A stretch of DNA of 63,050 bases, from positions 1 through 63,050 of the forward strand of contig JAGXHL010000047.1 of assembly GCA_024636215.1 (NCBI GenBank), given 5' to 3'. Of the stretch, positions 18,617-27,647 are shown piece by piece. The notes under the pieces are model-generated. The model was given only the letters and a program-made list of their open reading frames with translations, made no database searches and was not told where the DNA came from. Made by a program: the position numbers and the translations under genes. The first letter of the stretch is position 1; the number at the start of each line of letters is the position of its first letter. This DNA comes from Deltaproteobacteria bacterium. GTDB lineage: Bacteria > Desulfobacterota > Desulfuromonadia > Desulfuromonadales > BM103.

Positions 18617-19576
18617 TTAGTGTTTTCCTGAATCCTTGAATTCAGAGCTATGTTTATGATTGACAGCTTTCAACAAAAAAACCGCCTGCTGACCAGGGAG
18701 GGCATCGACCTCATGGCAGACAGCCATTGACAGCCCGGTTTCAGCAAGCCAGCTCTCGAGTTCTTCCCGTTTGAATCCAAGCCACTGGTCGGCCAGACGG
18801 TCTCTGGCCCAGTCATGACCATGTCGAGCCAGGTCTGCCACCACCAGAAAGCCTTCCGGTTCAAGGACGCGGGCAATTTCCCTGAACACGTCTACTGGTT
18901 GTTCAGCGTGATGCAGGACCTGGTTCATCACCACCGTGCGTACCGAACCCTGCGAACAGGGCAGATGATTCATTTCGGCCAGGTGAACCTCCACCTTACT
19001 TGCAAGTTGCTGTTGGCCAAGGACTTCTCTTGCGAGTTTGATCATAGCAGGGGAATGATCGAGACCAAGGACCTGTTGTCCTTTCGTTGCCAGTGAAGGC
19101 AACAGGCTTCCGGTGCCAACACCAACCTCGACGATCAGCCCTCCAGAGGGGACCATGTCCAGCAGCTGTTCCTGATAATCCGGCAGGTTCAACAGTTCAA
19201 GATGCAGCTTATCCCATTCAGGAGCGTGCCGATTGAAGAAATCCTGATTGCGCTTACGCCTGTCAGACATGACCTGAGCGACGCCAAACGCGTCTTGCTC
19301 CTGACCTTCCAGAGCTGCAAGTCTGGGTTCAAGAGCGCTCCAGAGATCTCTGAACAGCCCCTCTTCGTCCAGAGACAACCGATAGTAATGCCAGGTGCCT
19401 TGCTTTTCGATCTGCAGAAGCCCTGCATCTGTCATCAGTTTCAGATGTCTCGAAATTCGGGACTGCCCCATATCGAGGATATGCATCAGATCCTGAACCG
19501 TAAAATCACCCTGACGCAGGACGCGCAAGAGGCGCAAGCGGGTGCCATCGGCCAGAATTTTAAAAAGCCTCAGCAT
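18617..19576 (-). CDS. SahR-like ArsR-family regulator fused to a SAM-methyltransferase fold
   Basis: A 319-residue protein. Residues 1-~90 form an ArsR winged helix (LADGTRLRLLRVLRQGDFTV, then SRISRHLKLMTDAGL) and ~105-300 a class I methyltransferase fold (VEVGVGTGSLLPSLA, then VVMNQVLHHAEQP). SahR of Desulfovibrio has this layout and senses S-adenosylhomocysteine to control methionine-cycle genes. Here the gene precedes ahcY directly, has a perfect inverted repeat upstream, and metK lies 1.2 kb away. The SAH-sensing role is inferred. There is no strong ribosome-binding site. Confidence 0.82.
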   Translation of the reverse strand: MLRLFKILADGTRLRLLRVLRQGDFTVQDLMHILDMGQSRISRHLKLMTDAGLLQIEKQGTWHYYRLSLDEEGLFRDLWSALEPRLAALEGQEQDAFGVAQVMSDRRKRNQDFFNRHAPEWDKLHLELLNLPDYQEQLLDMVPSGGLIVEVGVGTGSLLPSLATKGQQVLGLDHSPAMIKLAREVLGQQQLASKVEVHLAEMNHLPCSQGSVRTVVMNQVLHHAEQPVDVFREIARVLEPEGFLVVADLARHGHDWARDRLADQWLGFKREELESWLAETGLSMAVCHEVDALPGQQAVFLLKAVNHKHSSEFKDSGKH

Positions 19577-19597
19577 AGATCAATTCCGATTATTTTC

Positions 19598-19621
19598 ATA
19601 TATCAGCTTTTATTGATATAT
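19598..19621. promoter_or_regulatory. Candidate SahR/ArsR operator
   Basis: Perfect inverted repeat ATATATCA-N8-TGATATAT located 22 bp upstream of the regulator's start codon. Size and symmetry fit an ArsR-family dimer site, suggesting autoregulation of the regulator-ahcY operon. Confidence 0.65.
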
Positions 19622-19679
19622 TAAATCGATTAGATTGACAAGTAAAAAAACCTCGGATAGACGTAAGTAGACAAGGACC

Positions 19680-20735
19680 TTAACGAAAGCCGAGTTGCCT
19701 TGCAAACCAGAGCCTGACCAGCAAAGCGGTCAGGGTACGGCCGGGACAATGGTTTGTTAAAGGCTCAAACCATCGATCGAAGCCGTTCAACCAGGGCGTT
19801 TTCTGCAAACCAGGACCCTCTCCCCTTTGATACGCCTTACGACAATCCAGAGCAAAACCAAGCTGCCAGGCCTGGCTCCGCACATAGCCACCGGTTGCGT
19901 ACCATATGCTCCAACGCTGACGGCGTGGCATTTTGGCCAGCAGGTCTCTTATGAGTTGAAAAAACGCTAACAGCTGCAAGGGTTGCGCACGATCCTGCTG
20001 GCGATAGAGGTCCTCTGCACGAGCAAAAAAATCGAGCCAGCCGATGGCCAGGAAATTCATCATCAGTGCATTGAGCGTTTGACGGGTTTTGAGTCCTTCA
20101 ACCTGAAAACGTCGCGCAGACGTGGTAATCACCCCGGGCAAAAGCAACCATTGTCCGCAGGCGCGGACAGCTTCGGCAAAGCAGGTATCTTCCATAACCG
20201 GCAGATCCTCGCGAAAAGGGCCGAGGTCAAGCATACTGGTTTTGCTGATCAGCATGCCCTGATCGCCATGAATACAGCCGGGACGGCCAAGCCGGGCTTT
20301 GGCTTCATAGAAAAACAGGCCAAAGCCATCGGCCATACCCTGTTTATCGAATTCAAGCACAAAACGACCTGCAATGACTTGCTGCGGTTGCCGCTGCAGA
20401 TGTTGCTTCATGAAATCAACGGCTGTACGTAATTGAAGAACATTATCAAGCCGACTATCTGCATGCAAAAAAAGTAGCCACTCGGCCTTGGCAACACCGA
20501 CACCGGCATTTAACTGCCGGCCCCGACCGCTCGGGCCCCTAACGCAGAGCCCGGCTAATTGTTGCGCAGCAAAAAGATCATCGGCGATTGCGCAGGTTGC
20601 ATCAGCAGAGCCGCCATCCGTGACAATCACTTCAAAGTTGATCTCCTGCTGCAAAAGCAGATCGGAGAACAGAAGCGGCAGGGCCTCTGCTTCATTGAGG
20701 GCAGGAATGATTATGGAGAGTTCAGGAAGGCCCAT
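19680..20735 (-). CDS. Family 2 glycosyltransferase (TIGR04283-like)
   Basis: A 351-residue GT-A glycosyltransferase with LSIIIPALNEAEALPLL at the N-terminus, EVIVTDGGSADAT, GRGRQLNAG and the metal-binding region FLHADSRL. The order matches the TIGR04283 group of short GT2 enzymes. The C-terminal ~120 residues extend beyond the catalytic domain. The sugar acceptor is unknown. It is separated from metK by a strong hairpin, so it is probably its own unit or weak read-through. Confidence 0.82.
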   Translation of the reverse strand: MGLPELSIIIPALNEAEALPLLFSDLLLQQEINFEVIVTDGGSADATCAIADDLFAAQQLAGLCVRGPSGRGRQLNAGVGVAKAEWLLFLHADSRLDNVLQLRTAVDFMKQHLQRQPQQVIAGRFVLEFDKQGMADGFGLFFYEAKARLGRPGCIHGDQGMLISKTSMLDLGPFREDLPVMEDTCFAEAVRACGQWLLLPGVITTSARRFQVEGLKTRQTLNALMMNFLAIGWLDFFARAEDLYRQQDRAQPLQLLAFFQLIRDLLAKMPRRQRWSIWYATGGYVRSQAWQLGFALDCRKAYQRGEGPGLQKTPWLNGFDRWFEPLTNHCPGRTLTALLVRLWFARQLGFR

Positions 20736-20756
20736 GATTCAGAGTTTAAACGCGAA

Positions 20757-20785
20757 CGGGCGAATCGCAAAACGCGATTCGCCCG
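20757..20785 (-). terminator. Terminator-like hairpin after metK
   Basis: CGGGCGAATCGC and GCGATTCGCCCG are perfect 12-bp inverted repeats around the loop AAAAC. It lies 30 bp downstream of the metK stop on the minus strand. The U tract is weak (GTTTAAAC), so termination may be partial. Confidence 0.7.
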
Positions 20786-20814
20786 CTGTCTTCAGGTGAT
20801 ACCCTGCAATCAAA

Positions 20815-21984
20815 TCAGAGTCCTGCGAGCTTCTGCAGGGAGGCAATACGATCAGTGCGCTCCCAGGTGAATTCAGGGAGTTCTCGGCCAAAATGACCAT
20901 AGGCTGCAGTCTTCCGATAGATCGGGCGCAAGAGGTCAAGGGTCTCGACAATGCTACGGGGACGCATGTCGAATTCTTCACGAACAACCCGGGCAATTTC
21001 ATTGGAAGGAATCTTGCCGGTACCAAAGGTATTGATCATGACTGAAACGGGTTCGGCAACGCCAATGGCGTAGGCAAGCTGAACTTCGCACTTGTCAGCC
21101 AGGCCGGCAGCAACAACGTTCTTGGCCACATAACGCGCCATATAGGAAGCGCTGCGGTCGACCTTTGAGGGGTCCTTGCCGGAGAATGCGCCGCCGCCGT
21201 GGGAGCCTTGGCCACCATAGGTGTCAACGATAATCTTGCGTCCGGTCAGGCCGCAATCACCCATCGGCCCACCAATAACAAAACGCCCGGTCGGGTTGAT
21301 GAAATACTTGGTGTTCTCGTCCAGCAGATCCGCCGGGATCACCTTGCGAACAACTTCCTCAATAATTGCTTCCTTGAGGTTTGCATAAGCGACATCAGGG
21401 GTATGCTGGGAAGAAACCACCACGGTATCAACCCGGATCGGCTTATCATTGATGTACTGGATCGACACCTGTGACTTGCTGTCGGGACGAAGGAAGTTAA
21501 GCAGGCCACTTTTACGCACGTCGGCCAGACGCTTGGTCAGCTTGTGGGCAAAGGTGATCGGCATGGGCATCAGTTCGGCCGTCTCGTTACAGGCATAACC
21601 GAACATCAGGCCCTGGTCACCGGCGCCTTGCTCAGCAAACAACCCCTCACCTTCAGAAACGCCCTGGGAAATGTCTGGAGACTGACGATCAATCGAGGTC
21701 AGGACCGCACAGGTTTCGTAATCAAAGCCCATGGAAGAGTCGTCGTAACCGATCTCTTTAATGGTCTGACGTACGATATCAGGCATGTCGACATAAGCAC
21801 TGGTGGTAATTTCACCGGCGATCATTGCCATCCCGGTGGTAACCAGAGTCTCACAGGCAACCCTGGCTTTCGGGTCTTCAGCGATTATTGCATCGAGAAT
21901 GGCGTCGGAAATCTGGTCGGCGACCTTGTCCGGATGCCCCTCGGAAACGGATTCAGAGGTAAAAAGGAAATCTGTCATTGCCAT
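20815..21984 (-). CDS. metK: S-adenosylmethionine synthetase
   Basis: A 389-residue enzyme making SAM from methionine and ATP. Motifs in order: [25 protein letters not shown]-binding [12 protein letters not shown], and [18 protein letters not shown] start at 21984 (MAMTDFLF) because AAGGAG lies just upstream and the length becomes typical; the frame is open 44 codons upstream without family similarity. Together with ahcY and the SahR-like regulator it forms a methyl-cycle neighbourhood. Confidence 0.96.
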   Translation of the reverse strand: MAMTDFLFTSESVSEGHPDKVADQISDAILDAIIAEDPKARVACETLVTTGMAMIAGEITTSAYVDMPDIVRQTIKEIGYDDSSMGFDYETCAVLTSIDRQSPDISQGVSEGEGLFAEQGAGDQGLMFGYACNETAELMPMPITFAHKLTKRLADVRKSGLLNFLRPDSKSQVSIQYINDKPIRVDTVVVSSQHTPDVAYANLKEAIIEEVVRKVIPADLLDENTKYFINPTGRFVIGGPMGDCGLTGRKIIVDTYGGQGSHGGGAFSGKDPSKVDRSASYMARYVAKNVVAAGLADKCEVQLAYAIGVAEPVSVMINTFGTGKIPSNEIARVVREEFDMRPRSIVETLDLLRPIYRKTAAYGHFGRELPEFTWERTDRIASLQKLAGL

Positions 21985-22140
21985 GCTTGGTACTCCTTGA
22001 AGAAAGAATATTTGAGTGGGAAAGTTAATCTTTTCGCTGCAACCTGTCAAGCACTTCGGGTCCCGGCCAGCGTGGCTCGCGTTATGAAGCAACCCTCGGC
22101 ACAAGCTGGCAAGCAAAGTCTACGACTGAAACACAGGTTT

Positions 22141-22166
22141 AAGTTTTCGATCTTCCGGACGAAAAC
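22141..22166. repeat. Internally deleted remnant of the TIR-core repeat
   Basis: AAGTTTTCGATCT is fused directly to TCCGGACGAAAAC. These are exactly the two ends of the core repeats at 14579-14720 and 37390-37532, with the middle missing. It ends 3 bp before the ptsI stop codon. Confidence 0.75.
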
Positions 22167-22169
22167 AAG

Positions 22170-23957
22170 CTATATTTGTGTGTCGCTGAACACCTGAGGA
22201 TAGCGTTTGCGCATCTCCTGTTCAAGTGTGCTGAGAACCTCGTCGGCCGTCGGCAGCGACAAAAGTCGATCAAGGATCTGCTTAACATCGGCAAGTTCAA
22301 CCTGCCGTATGATTCGCTTGACCCGAGAGATGTTGGTGGAGTTCATCGACAGCTCCCGAAAGCCGAGAGCAATCAGAACCAATGAGTAAAGGTCCTCACC
22401 GGCCATTTCACCACACATGCCGATCGCTATCCCTGCGTTCTCTGCCGCACGACAGACTTTCAACAAGGCTTGCAGCACAGCGGGATGCATCGGTTCATAA
22501 AGGTAGGCAACATGCTCGTTGTTGCGATCGATAGCCAGACAATACTGAATCAGATCGTTGGTCCCGACCGAGAAGAAATCAACTTCTTTTGCTAGAAGAT
22601 CAGCAATCAGAACGGCAGAAGGGGTTTCAATCATGATGCCGATTTCGACATTTTCGCCGCAGGCAAAACCTTCGGAGAGCAGTTCCTGTCTCTCTCTTTC
22701 AAAAAACTGCTTACACGCACGCACCTCGCCAACACCCGATATCATCGGGAACATAATGCGCAGATTTCCAAACGCGGAGGCTCTGAGAATCGCCCGCAAT
22801 TGCACCCGGAACAGACTAACTTCCTTGAGGGAGAATCTGATAGCTCGTAAACCCATCGCCGGGTTGACTTCATCGGAGAGATTGAACTGCGGGACAAACT
22901 TGTCACCACCGACATCCAGAGTTCTGATCGTAATTGGGAAAGGCGCCATCTGCTCTGCAGCGGAGCGATAAATTTCAAATTGCTCTTCTTCGGAAGGTGG
23001 TCCGTCTCCAGACATGTAGAGGAATTCGGTGCGGAACAGACCGATGCCCTGGGCCCCCTGCTCTTTGGCCGGCATTATTTCACTGACAAAATCTATATTA
23101 CTGCGCAGTGCCAGAAAGTGGCCATCTTTGGTCACGGCGGGGAGAGACCGGAACTGCAGGAGTTCTGTTTCGAGGTAATCGTAATGCTGCTTCCTCAGCA
23201 GGTAGTCGCGAAAAGTCTCCGCAGACGGTTTGAGGATGACGCTGCCCGCGCTACCATCGATAATCATCGGTATGCCGTTAGGCAGCAACGAGGTGATTGT
23301 CTCCAACCCAACGACGGCTGGAATACCGAGGGAACGCGCCAGGATCGCCGTATGTGAGGTACGGCCACCGACGTCAGTGACAAAGCCAACGACCTTGCTG
23401 CGATCCATCTGCACGGTGTCTGCGGGGGAAAGATCATGAGCGACAACGATGACCTGTTCATCGATATCCGCCAAAGACTCTCTGTTTTCACCAAGCAGGT
23501 TGCGCATCAATCGATCTCCGATCGAGTCGATGTCAGAACGTCGTTCGCGAAGATACTCGTCAGTTATCTTGTCAAACACCTGGCGTAATTTACGTAAAAC
23601 ACGGTTCAGTGCGCCTTCAGCATTTATCAGATCGTCATGAATCAGGCTGAGCGTCTCACCGATCAGCATCTCATCCTCAAGAATCATCAGGTGAGTGTCG
23701 ATGATGTACAGATGCTCGGAAAGCTCTTTATTCTCAGCCTGTGACTTAACCTCCAGCAGCTGGCACTTGGACTTCTCCACGGCGGCGTTGAAAGCAGCTG
23801 TTTCCGGAGCAATCTCAGCTGGAGAGATGCGTCGCTCAATCACAGCCATGCGATCACGATTAATCAAGTGACTTCTTGAGATAGCGATCCCGGGTGCTGC
23901 AGCGATGCCAACGAGGAGAGTATCCTCGGCTATGTCAATCTTCACCGAAGCCGTCAT
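22170..23957 (-). CDS. ptsI: PTS enzyme I (PEP-protein phosphotransferase)
   Basis: A 595-residue enzyme that passes phosphate from PEP to HPr. The N-terminal half contains the active-site histidine region GGRTSHTAILARSLGIPAVVG near residue 193. The PEP-binding half has GLFRTEFLYM, EIGIMIETPSAVLIADLLAKEVDFFSVGTNDL and the catalytic Cys region GIAIGMCGEMAGE. It overlaps the HPr gene by 23 bp. Its TAG stop abuts a remnant repeat element. Confidence 0.95.
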   Translation of the reverse strand: MTASVKIDIAEDTLLVGIAAAPGIAISRSHLINRDRMAVIERRISPAEIAPETAAFNAAVEKSKCQLLEVKSQAENKELSEHLYIIDTHLMILEDEMLIGETLSLIHDDLINAEGALNRVLRKLRQVFDKITDEYLRERRSDIDSIGDRLMRNLLGENRESLADIDEQVIVVAHDLSPADTVQMDRSKVVGFVTDVGGRTSHTAILARSLGIPAVVGLETITSLLPNGIPMIIDGSAGSVILKPSAETFRDYLLRKQHYDYLETELLQFRSLPAVTKDGHFLALRSNIDFVSEIMPAKEQGAQGIGLFRTEFLYMSGDGPPSEEEQFEIYRSAAEQMAPFPITIRTLDVGGDKFVPQFNLSDEVNPAMGLRAIRFSLKEVSLFRVQLRAILRASAFGNLRIMFPMISGVGEVRACKQFFERERQELLSEGFACGENVEIGIMIETPSAVLIADLLAKEVDFFSVGTNDLIQYCLAIDRNNEHVAYLYEPMHPAVLQALLKVCRAAENAGIAIGMCGEMAGEDLYSLVLIALGFRELSMNSTNISRVKRIIRQVELADVKQILDRLLSLPTADEVLSTLEQEMRKRYPQVFSDTQI

Positions 23958-24207
23958 TAATCAAAGTCCCGATTATCTTCATTGCCTCTTCAGCGTCCCC
24001 ACCGGACACCGTAACAGTTATTTTAGAGCCTTTCGGAGCAGCCAGCATCAATAGCCCCATGATGCTCTTGCCGTTCACTTCGATGTCTTCCTTTGCTATC
24101 GTCACATCCGACAAGAAACGATTAGCCGTCTGAACCAACTGGGCAGCAGCACGGGCGTGCAAACCCAGACGATTTACAATTTCATATTGCTTTTTTTCTA
24201 TCGGCAT
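23935..24207 (-). CDS. ptsH: Phosphocarrier protein HPr
   Basis: A 90-residue phosphocarrier. The His-phosphorylation motif is NRLGLHARAAAQLV (His near 17), and the regulatory serine region is VNGKSIMGLLMLAA, the site used by HPr kinase. Because hprK is present 4 kb upstream, Ser phosphorylation is plausible. It lies between the IID gene and ptsI on the same strand. Confidence 0.95.
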   Translation of the reverse strand: MPIEKKQYEIVNRLGLHARAAAQLVQTANRFLSDVTIAKEDIEVNGKSIMGLLMLAAPKGSKITVTVSGGDAEEAMKIIGTLINDGFGED

Positions 24208-24220
24208 AGTGTCCCCACCA

Positions 24221-24973
24221 TCAAAACAGTAGTGCCAGCAACAACAAACTGGACGTTGTCAATAAAACCAGGAAAAGGCTGGTCACTCCTTTATGTGACA
24301 GCCAGGCGAAGAGCAGGACAATGGGCAACAGCAGAAAACCCCAGAGACCGTGGAGCTCCTGATGTTCGCAACCCTTGAATGACAGGTATGCGCAGAGCAC
24401 ACCGATCAGTATGGTTGAAGACTCCTTCAGACGGATTGCCAGATCCGGGAAACGACACGTCTGGATCGTTTCGATGGCTCGCAATTCCTGAAAGTAGCCC
24501 AGGGCCAATCCTGCCGCGCGAAAAAACAAGTGTGGCAGATTGAAAAGAACCAGAAAAACCACAGGAGCCCACAGGGAGCCCTGACTCGCAATCAGCAAGC
24601 CAATCAATGCGGCCAGAGGGCGAACACCGCCCCAGAAGAGAGCATCACCCATCGCTGCAAAGGGGGCCATCACCATTTTTTTGTAAGCATCAGGATCAAT
24701 GGCAACATCATCCCCCGCATGCAGACGTTCCTCCATGCGCAGGGTCGTCCCCGCAATCAGTGGAGCAAAGTACGGATGAGTATTGAAATAGGTCACCTGG
24801 CGTTGCTGTACATCGATTGACAACTCATCTCCGTAGATGCTGCGCAAGCCTGGTAAAACCAGGTAAAGAAAGCCGAGGTTCTGCAGGTTTTCAAAGTTCC
24901 AACTGGCCTGCAGCAGGAAAGATCGGAAATAGATCCTGAGGAATGTCAGCCATGAGAGGTGGGGTGCTTTCAT
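24221..24973 (-). CDS. PTS mannose-family IID component
   Basis: A 250-residue membrane component. It opens with the conserved FLRIYFRSFLLQASWNFENLQNLGFLYLVLP segment, then RMEERLHAGDDVA and GDALFWGGVRPLAALIG, then C-terminal hydrophobic helices. I start at 24973 (MKAPHLSW), two bases after the IIC stop and with GAGGTG upstream; the frame extends 16 codons into IIC without need. With IIC it would form the membrane part of a mannose-type PTS permease. Confidence 0.88.
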   Translation of the reverse strand: MKAPHLSWLTFLRIYFRSFLLQASWNFENLQNLGFLYLVLPGLRSIYGDELSIDVQQRQVTYFNTHPYFAPLIAGTTLRMEERLHAGDDVAIDPDAYKKMVMAPFAAMGDALFWGGVRPLAALIGLLIASQGSLWAPVVFLVLFNLPHLFFRAAGLALGYFQELRAIETIQTCRFPDLAIRLKESSTILIGVLCAYLSFKGCEHQELHGLWGFLLLPIVLLFAWLSHKGVTSLFLVLLTTSSLLLLALLF

Positions 24974-24975
24974 TT

Positions 24976-25668
24976 TCACCTCATCCACAGGACCAGAAGG
25001 GTCCCCGAGAAGGCCGCACAAAACAGCGAGATACTGCGATTGACGTTGATCGTGCCGAGTAAGGATGCTGCGCCGATTATAATCAGGCTGTACTGCAGAC
25101 TCAGGCCGGCACCTCTGACTGCGCCAATCAACTGCGGCGCGGTGTAAAACAGGATCACGCTGCCAACCAGCACGATCACGCAGGCCGTTGCCAGACTTGA
25201 CACGGCAAAACTGATTAACCCGAACAGGTGTCGCCGTTCAATACCATGGCAATCACCATGGTTGAGCGCCTGCAGTCCCGAAACAGCGATGCGATCGTTG
25301 ACATTGCGGGCAAGGCGATCAAAGAGCTGTCCAAACTTACCGAGCGGAATGGCAACCAGGACAGCCAGAATCACCATTGGCATCCCACTTAAATCAAGCA
25401 TTTGTCCCATACTGACAGCCAGCACCGTTGCACCAACCGCCACCTGGGTGTCATCTGGCGGGATAGCGGCACCTACGGGTATTCGTCCCAACCAGAGAAG
25501 TTCAAGCAACATCCCGATCTCAAGGCCAAGCAGTGGGTTTCCCAGTGCCAGCCCGGTTAAAGGGCCTGCGACCAGGGGTCGGGATATCATAAACTGGGCC
25601 AGGGCGACGCGATCGAGTCCGGTCAGCATCGCAATCAGCCCTGCCAGCAGATAATCGGCAACCACCAT
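24976..25668 (-). CDS. PTS mannose-family IIC component
   Basis: A 230-residue integral membrane protein with about six hydrophobic segments. The early motif VAGPLTGLALGNPLLGLEIGMLLELLWLG and the following PVGAAIPPDDT are hallmarks of mannose/sorbose IIC proteins. It is somewhat shorter than the ~265-residue enteric proteins, as is usual for the deltaproteobacterial group. It ends just before IID and begins next to the end of IIB. Confidence 0.88.
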   Translation of the reverse strand: MVVADYLLAGLIAMLTGLDRVALAQFMISRPLVAGPLTGLALGNPLLGLEIGMLLELLWLGRIPVGAAIPPDDTQVAVGATVLAVSMGQMLDLSGMPMVILAVLVAIPLGKFGQLFDRLARNVNDRIAVSGLQALNHGDCHGIERRHLFGLISFAVSSLATACVIVLVGSVILFYTAPQLIGAVRGAGLSLQYSLIIIGAASLLGTINVNRSISLFCAAFSGTLLVLWMR

Positions 25669-26157
25669 TTATCGACCTCCGGAACGTATCAGTTTCTGCC
25701 AGCCCTGCTCACGGTCAGCAGGGACACATTGGGAAACGATCTTGACCCCCTGCATCTCTATCTGCTGGAGCTTATCGATATCTTTCTGATCGAGCGCTAT
25801 CGTACAGGTGTAGCGATTCTTGCCATCGCTCGAGTGCATGTTGCCGAGATTAAGTTTAGAGTAGGCAACACCAAGATCGCGGACCTTTAATGCGTCATCC
25901 GATGTGGCAAACAGCAGTAGGACCCGCTTTTTGAGGATTTCCGCAGAGCTGAGGATACAGGCAGTCTCCTCCAGTGTGCCGATAATCAGCTTGATTGAAC
26001 TCGGCACAGCGGCCTGCATGACCATGCACTGAAACGACGCTGCAGCAACCTCATCATTGGCGACCACAATGCAATCAGCATTGACGTATGGCACCCAGGC
26101 TTCCAGAACCTGACCATGCACCAGTCGACTATCGATACGCGCCAGAACAATACTCAT
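25669..26157 (-). CDS. PTS mannose-family IIB component
   Basis: A 162-residue cytoplasmic phosphotransfer protein. The active-site histidine is in ARIDSRLVHGQVLEAWVP (His near 14), followed by DCIVVANDEVA. Length and motif order match mannose IIB domains. It is adjacent to IIC with no gap. Sugar specificity cannot be told; in related bacteria the incomplete PTS may be mainly regulatory. Confidence 0.9.
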   Translation of the reverse strand: MSIVLARIDSRLVHGQVLEAWVPYVNADCIVVANDEVAAASFQCMVMQAAVPSSIKLIIGTLEETACILSSAEILKKRVLLLFATSDDALKVRDLGVAYSKLNLGNMHSSDGKNRYTCTIALDQKDIDKLQQIEMQGVKIVSQCVPADREQGWQKLIRSGGR

Positions 26158-26231
26158 GACAGCTCACCCCTGTCTGAAGGGTAATACATATAACTACCTT
26201 TTTGTATCTATTCAGCTGGTCAAAGACAACC

Positions 26232-26305
26232 TGTAGGATGCGGTGAACATCGTGAACCGCATCATTGCTCGAGCCGATGCGGTTCGTACCTCACCACATC
26301 CTACA
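26232..26305. repeat. Palindromic repeat element between IIA and IIB
   Basis: TGTAGGATGCGGTGAACAT and its near reverse complement ending CACCACATCCTACA flank an inner inverted pair, GAACCGCAT and ATGCGGTTC. The 74-bp element resembles the TGTAGGATGCGGTGA repeats seen between genes in many proteobacteria. It lies in the 228-bp gap that splits the PTS cluster. Confidence 0.75.
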
Positions 26306-26385
26306 TGCTGTCGGGCCATACTGGCGACAGACACTCTTTCCATGGGAGCCACAACCCCCAGTCCGAAAAGTCAGCTGAACTGTTA

Positions 26386-26787
26386 CTACCTTTTTAAATA
26401 TTCACTGGCCAATGCGATACTCTGCTGGCCGTAAGACTTGAGTATTCCCGCAAGTTCATCCAGACCAAGGTTCTCCTGGCTGTTAAAGAATTTCAGCAGG
26501 ATGGGCAGATTAACGCCGGTCAGAACCTCCACGAGCTGAGGTTCGAGAAAGGTCATACTGACATTGGCAGGCGTGCCGCCAAACATATCCGTGACAATAA
26601 TAACTCCGGCTCCGTCCGCACCAACCTCCTTGATGGCCTTATCGATGGCAGCCCGGATATCTTCCATAGAATTATCCTGGTTGATACTCACAGAGCGAGC
26701 GTTTCGAACCGGGCCGATGATCATCTGCACCGACGCCAGAAGCTCCGAGCCAAGATGACCGTGAGTTGCAACAACCAGACCGATCAT
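26386..26787 (-). CDS. PTS mannose-family IIA component
   Basis: A 133-residue cytoplasmic protein. GLVVATHGHLGSELLASVQMI carries the phosphorylatable histidine near residue 10, and VIIVTDMFGGTPANVSM is the second conserved loop. It overlaps rapZ by four bases. It lies apart from IIB-IIC-IID by one palindromic repeat. Confidence 0.92.
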   Translation of the reverse strand: MIGLVVATHGHLGSELLASVQMIIGPVRNARSVSINQDNSMEDIRAAIDKAIKEVGADGAGVIIVTDMFGGTPANVSMTFLEPQLVEVLTGVNLPILLKFFNSQENLGLDELAGILKSYGQQSIALASEYLKR

Positions 26788-27647
26788 GATTCACCCTTAC
26801 CGACATCTCTATGGTTGACCTGAACATCACAGCCGGCTCCGAGCAGATAGGGACCGAGGTCTTCTGCGATAGCGACACTACGGTGACGTCCGCCGGTGCA
26901 ACCGATACCGATCGTCAAACTGGCCTTGCCTTCCTGACGATAACGAGGCAGAAGAAAGAAAAGTAAATCCTTCAGTTTGACAAGAAAGGTCTTGTAGTCA
27001 GCCTGACGTAATACATAGTCACTCACATCAGGGTCCAGCCCGGTTTTGGGACGCAGCTCTTCGACGAAATGGGGGTTATCCAGAAAACGAACATCAAAAA
27101 CCAGATCAGCACCAAGGGGCAGTCCATTGCGAAAACCGAAAGACTGGACCTGCAGACTCAACCGGCCTTCAGACTTTTCAGCCCCGAGGACCACCGCCAG
27201 AACCCTTTGACGAAGCTGATGAACCGTCAACCCGGAAGAATCGAGGATAATCGTCGCCAGGCTGCGCAGTGTTGACATGATTTCACGCTCCCTGTTAATC
27301 GCCGAGAGGATCCCCTCCTTCTGCACCAGAGGATGACGACGCCGGGTCTCGGAAAAGCGCTTGACCAGATCATGATCTGTGGCCTCGAAGAAAAGTACCT
27401 CAACATCGTGCCCCTCCGCCTTGATACGATTCAAAACCTCATGGCAATCACCCAGAAAATCAGAGCTTCTGGCATCAACGACGGTGGCAACCCTGGAGTA
27501 GCCGTGATCCGTTAAAGAGAGAAAATCCGGAAGCATGACCAACGGCAGGTTATCGATGACAAAAAAACCGGCATCTTCGAGAGCCCTGGCGCCGGTACTC
27601 TTGCCAGATCCGGATAATCCGGTAATCACAACCAGTTGGCGTTTCAT
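26784..27647 (-). CDS. rapZ: RNase adapter protein RapZ
   Basis: A 287-residue P-loop protein with Walker A GLSGSGKST at residues 9-17, then the linker DNLPLVMLPDFL, VFDVRFLDNPHFVEELRP and the C-terminal IGIGCTGGRHRSVAIAE. In enterobacteria RapZ steers RNase E to the GlmZ small RNA; the role in this group is less certain. It sits between hprK and IIA with four-base overlaps on both sides. Confidence 0.95.
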   Translation of the reverse strand: MKRQLVVITGLSGSGKSTGARALEDAGFFVIDNLPLVMLPDFLSLTDHGYSRVATVVDARSSDFLGDCHEVLNRIKAEGHDVEVLFFEATDHDLVKRFSETRRRHPLVQKEGILSAINREREIMSTLRSLATIILDSSGLTVHQLRQRVLAVVLGAEKSEGRLSLQVQSFGFRNGLPLGADLVFDVRFLDNPHFVEELRPKTGLDPDVSDYVLRQADYKTFLVKLKDLLFFLLPRYRQEGKASLTIGIGCTGGRHRSVAIAEDLGPYLLGAGCDVQVNHRDVGKGES

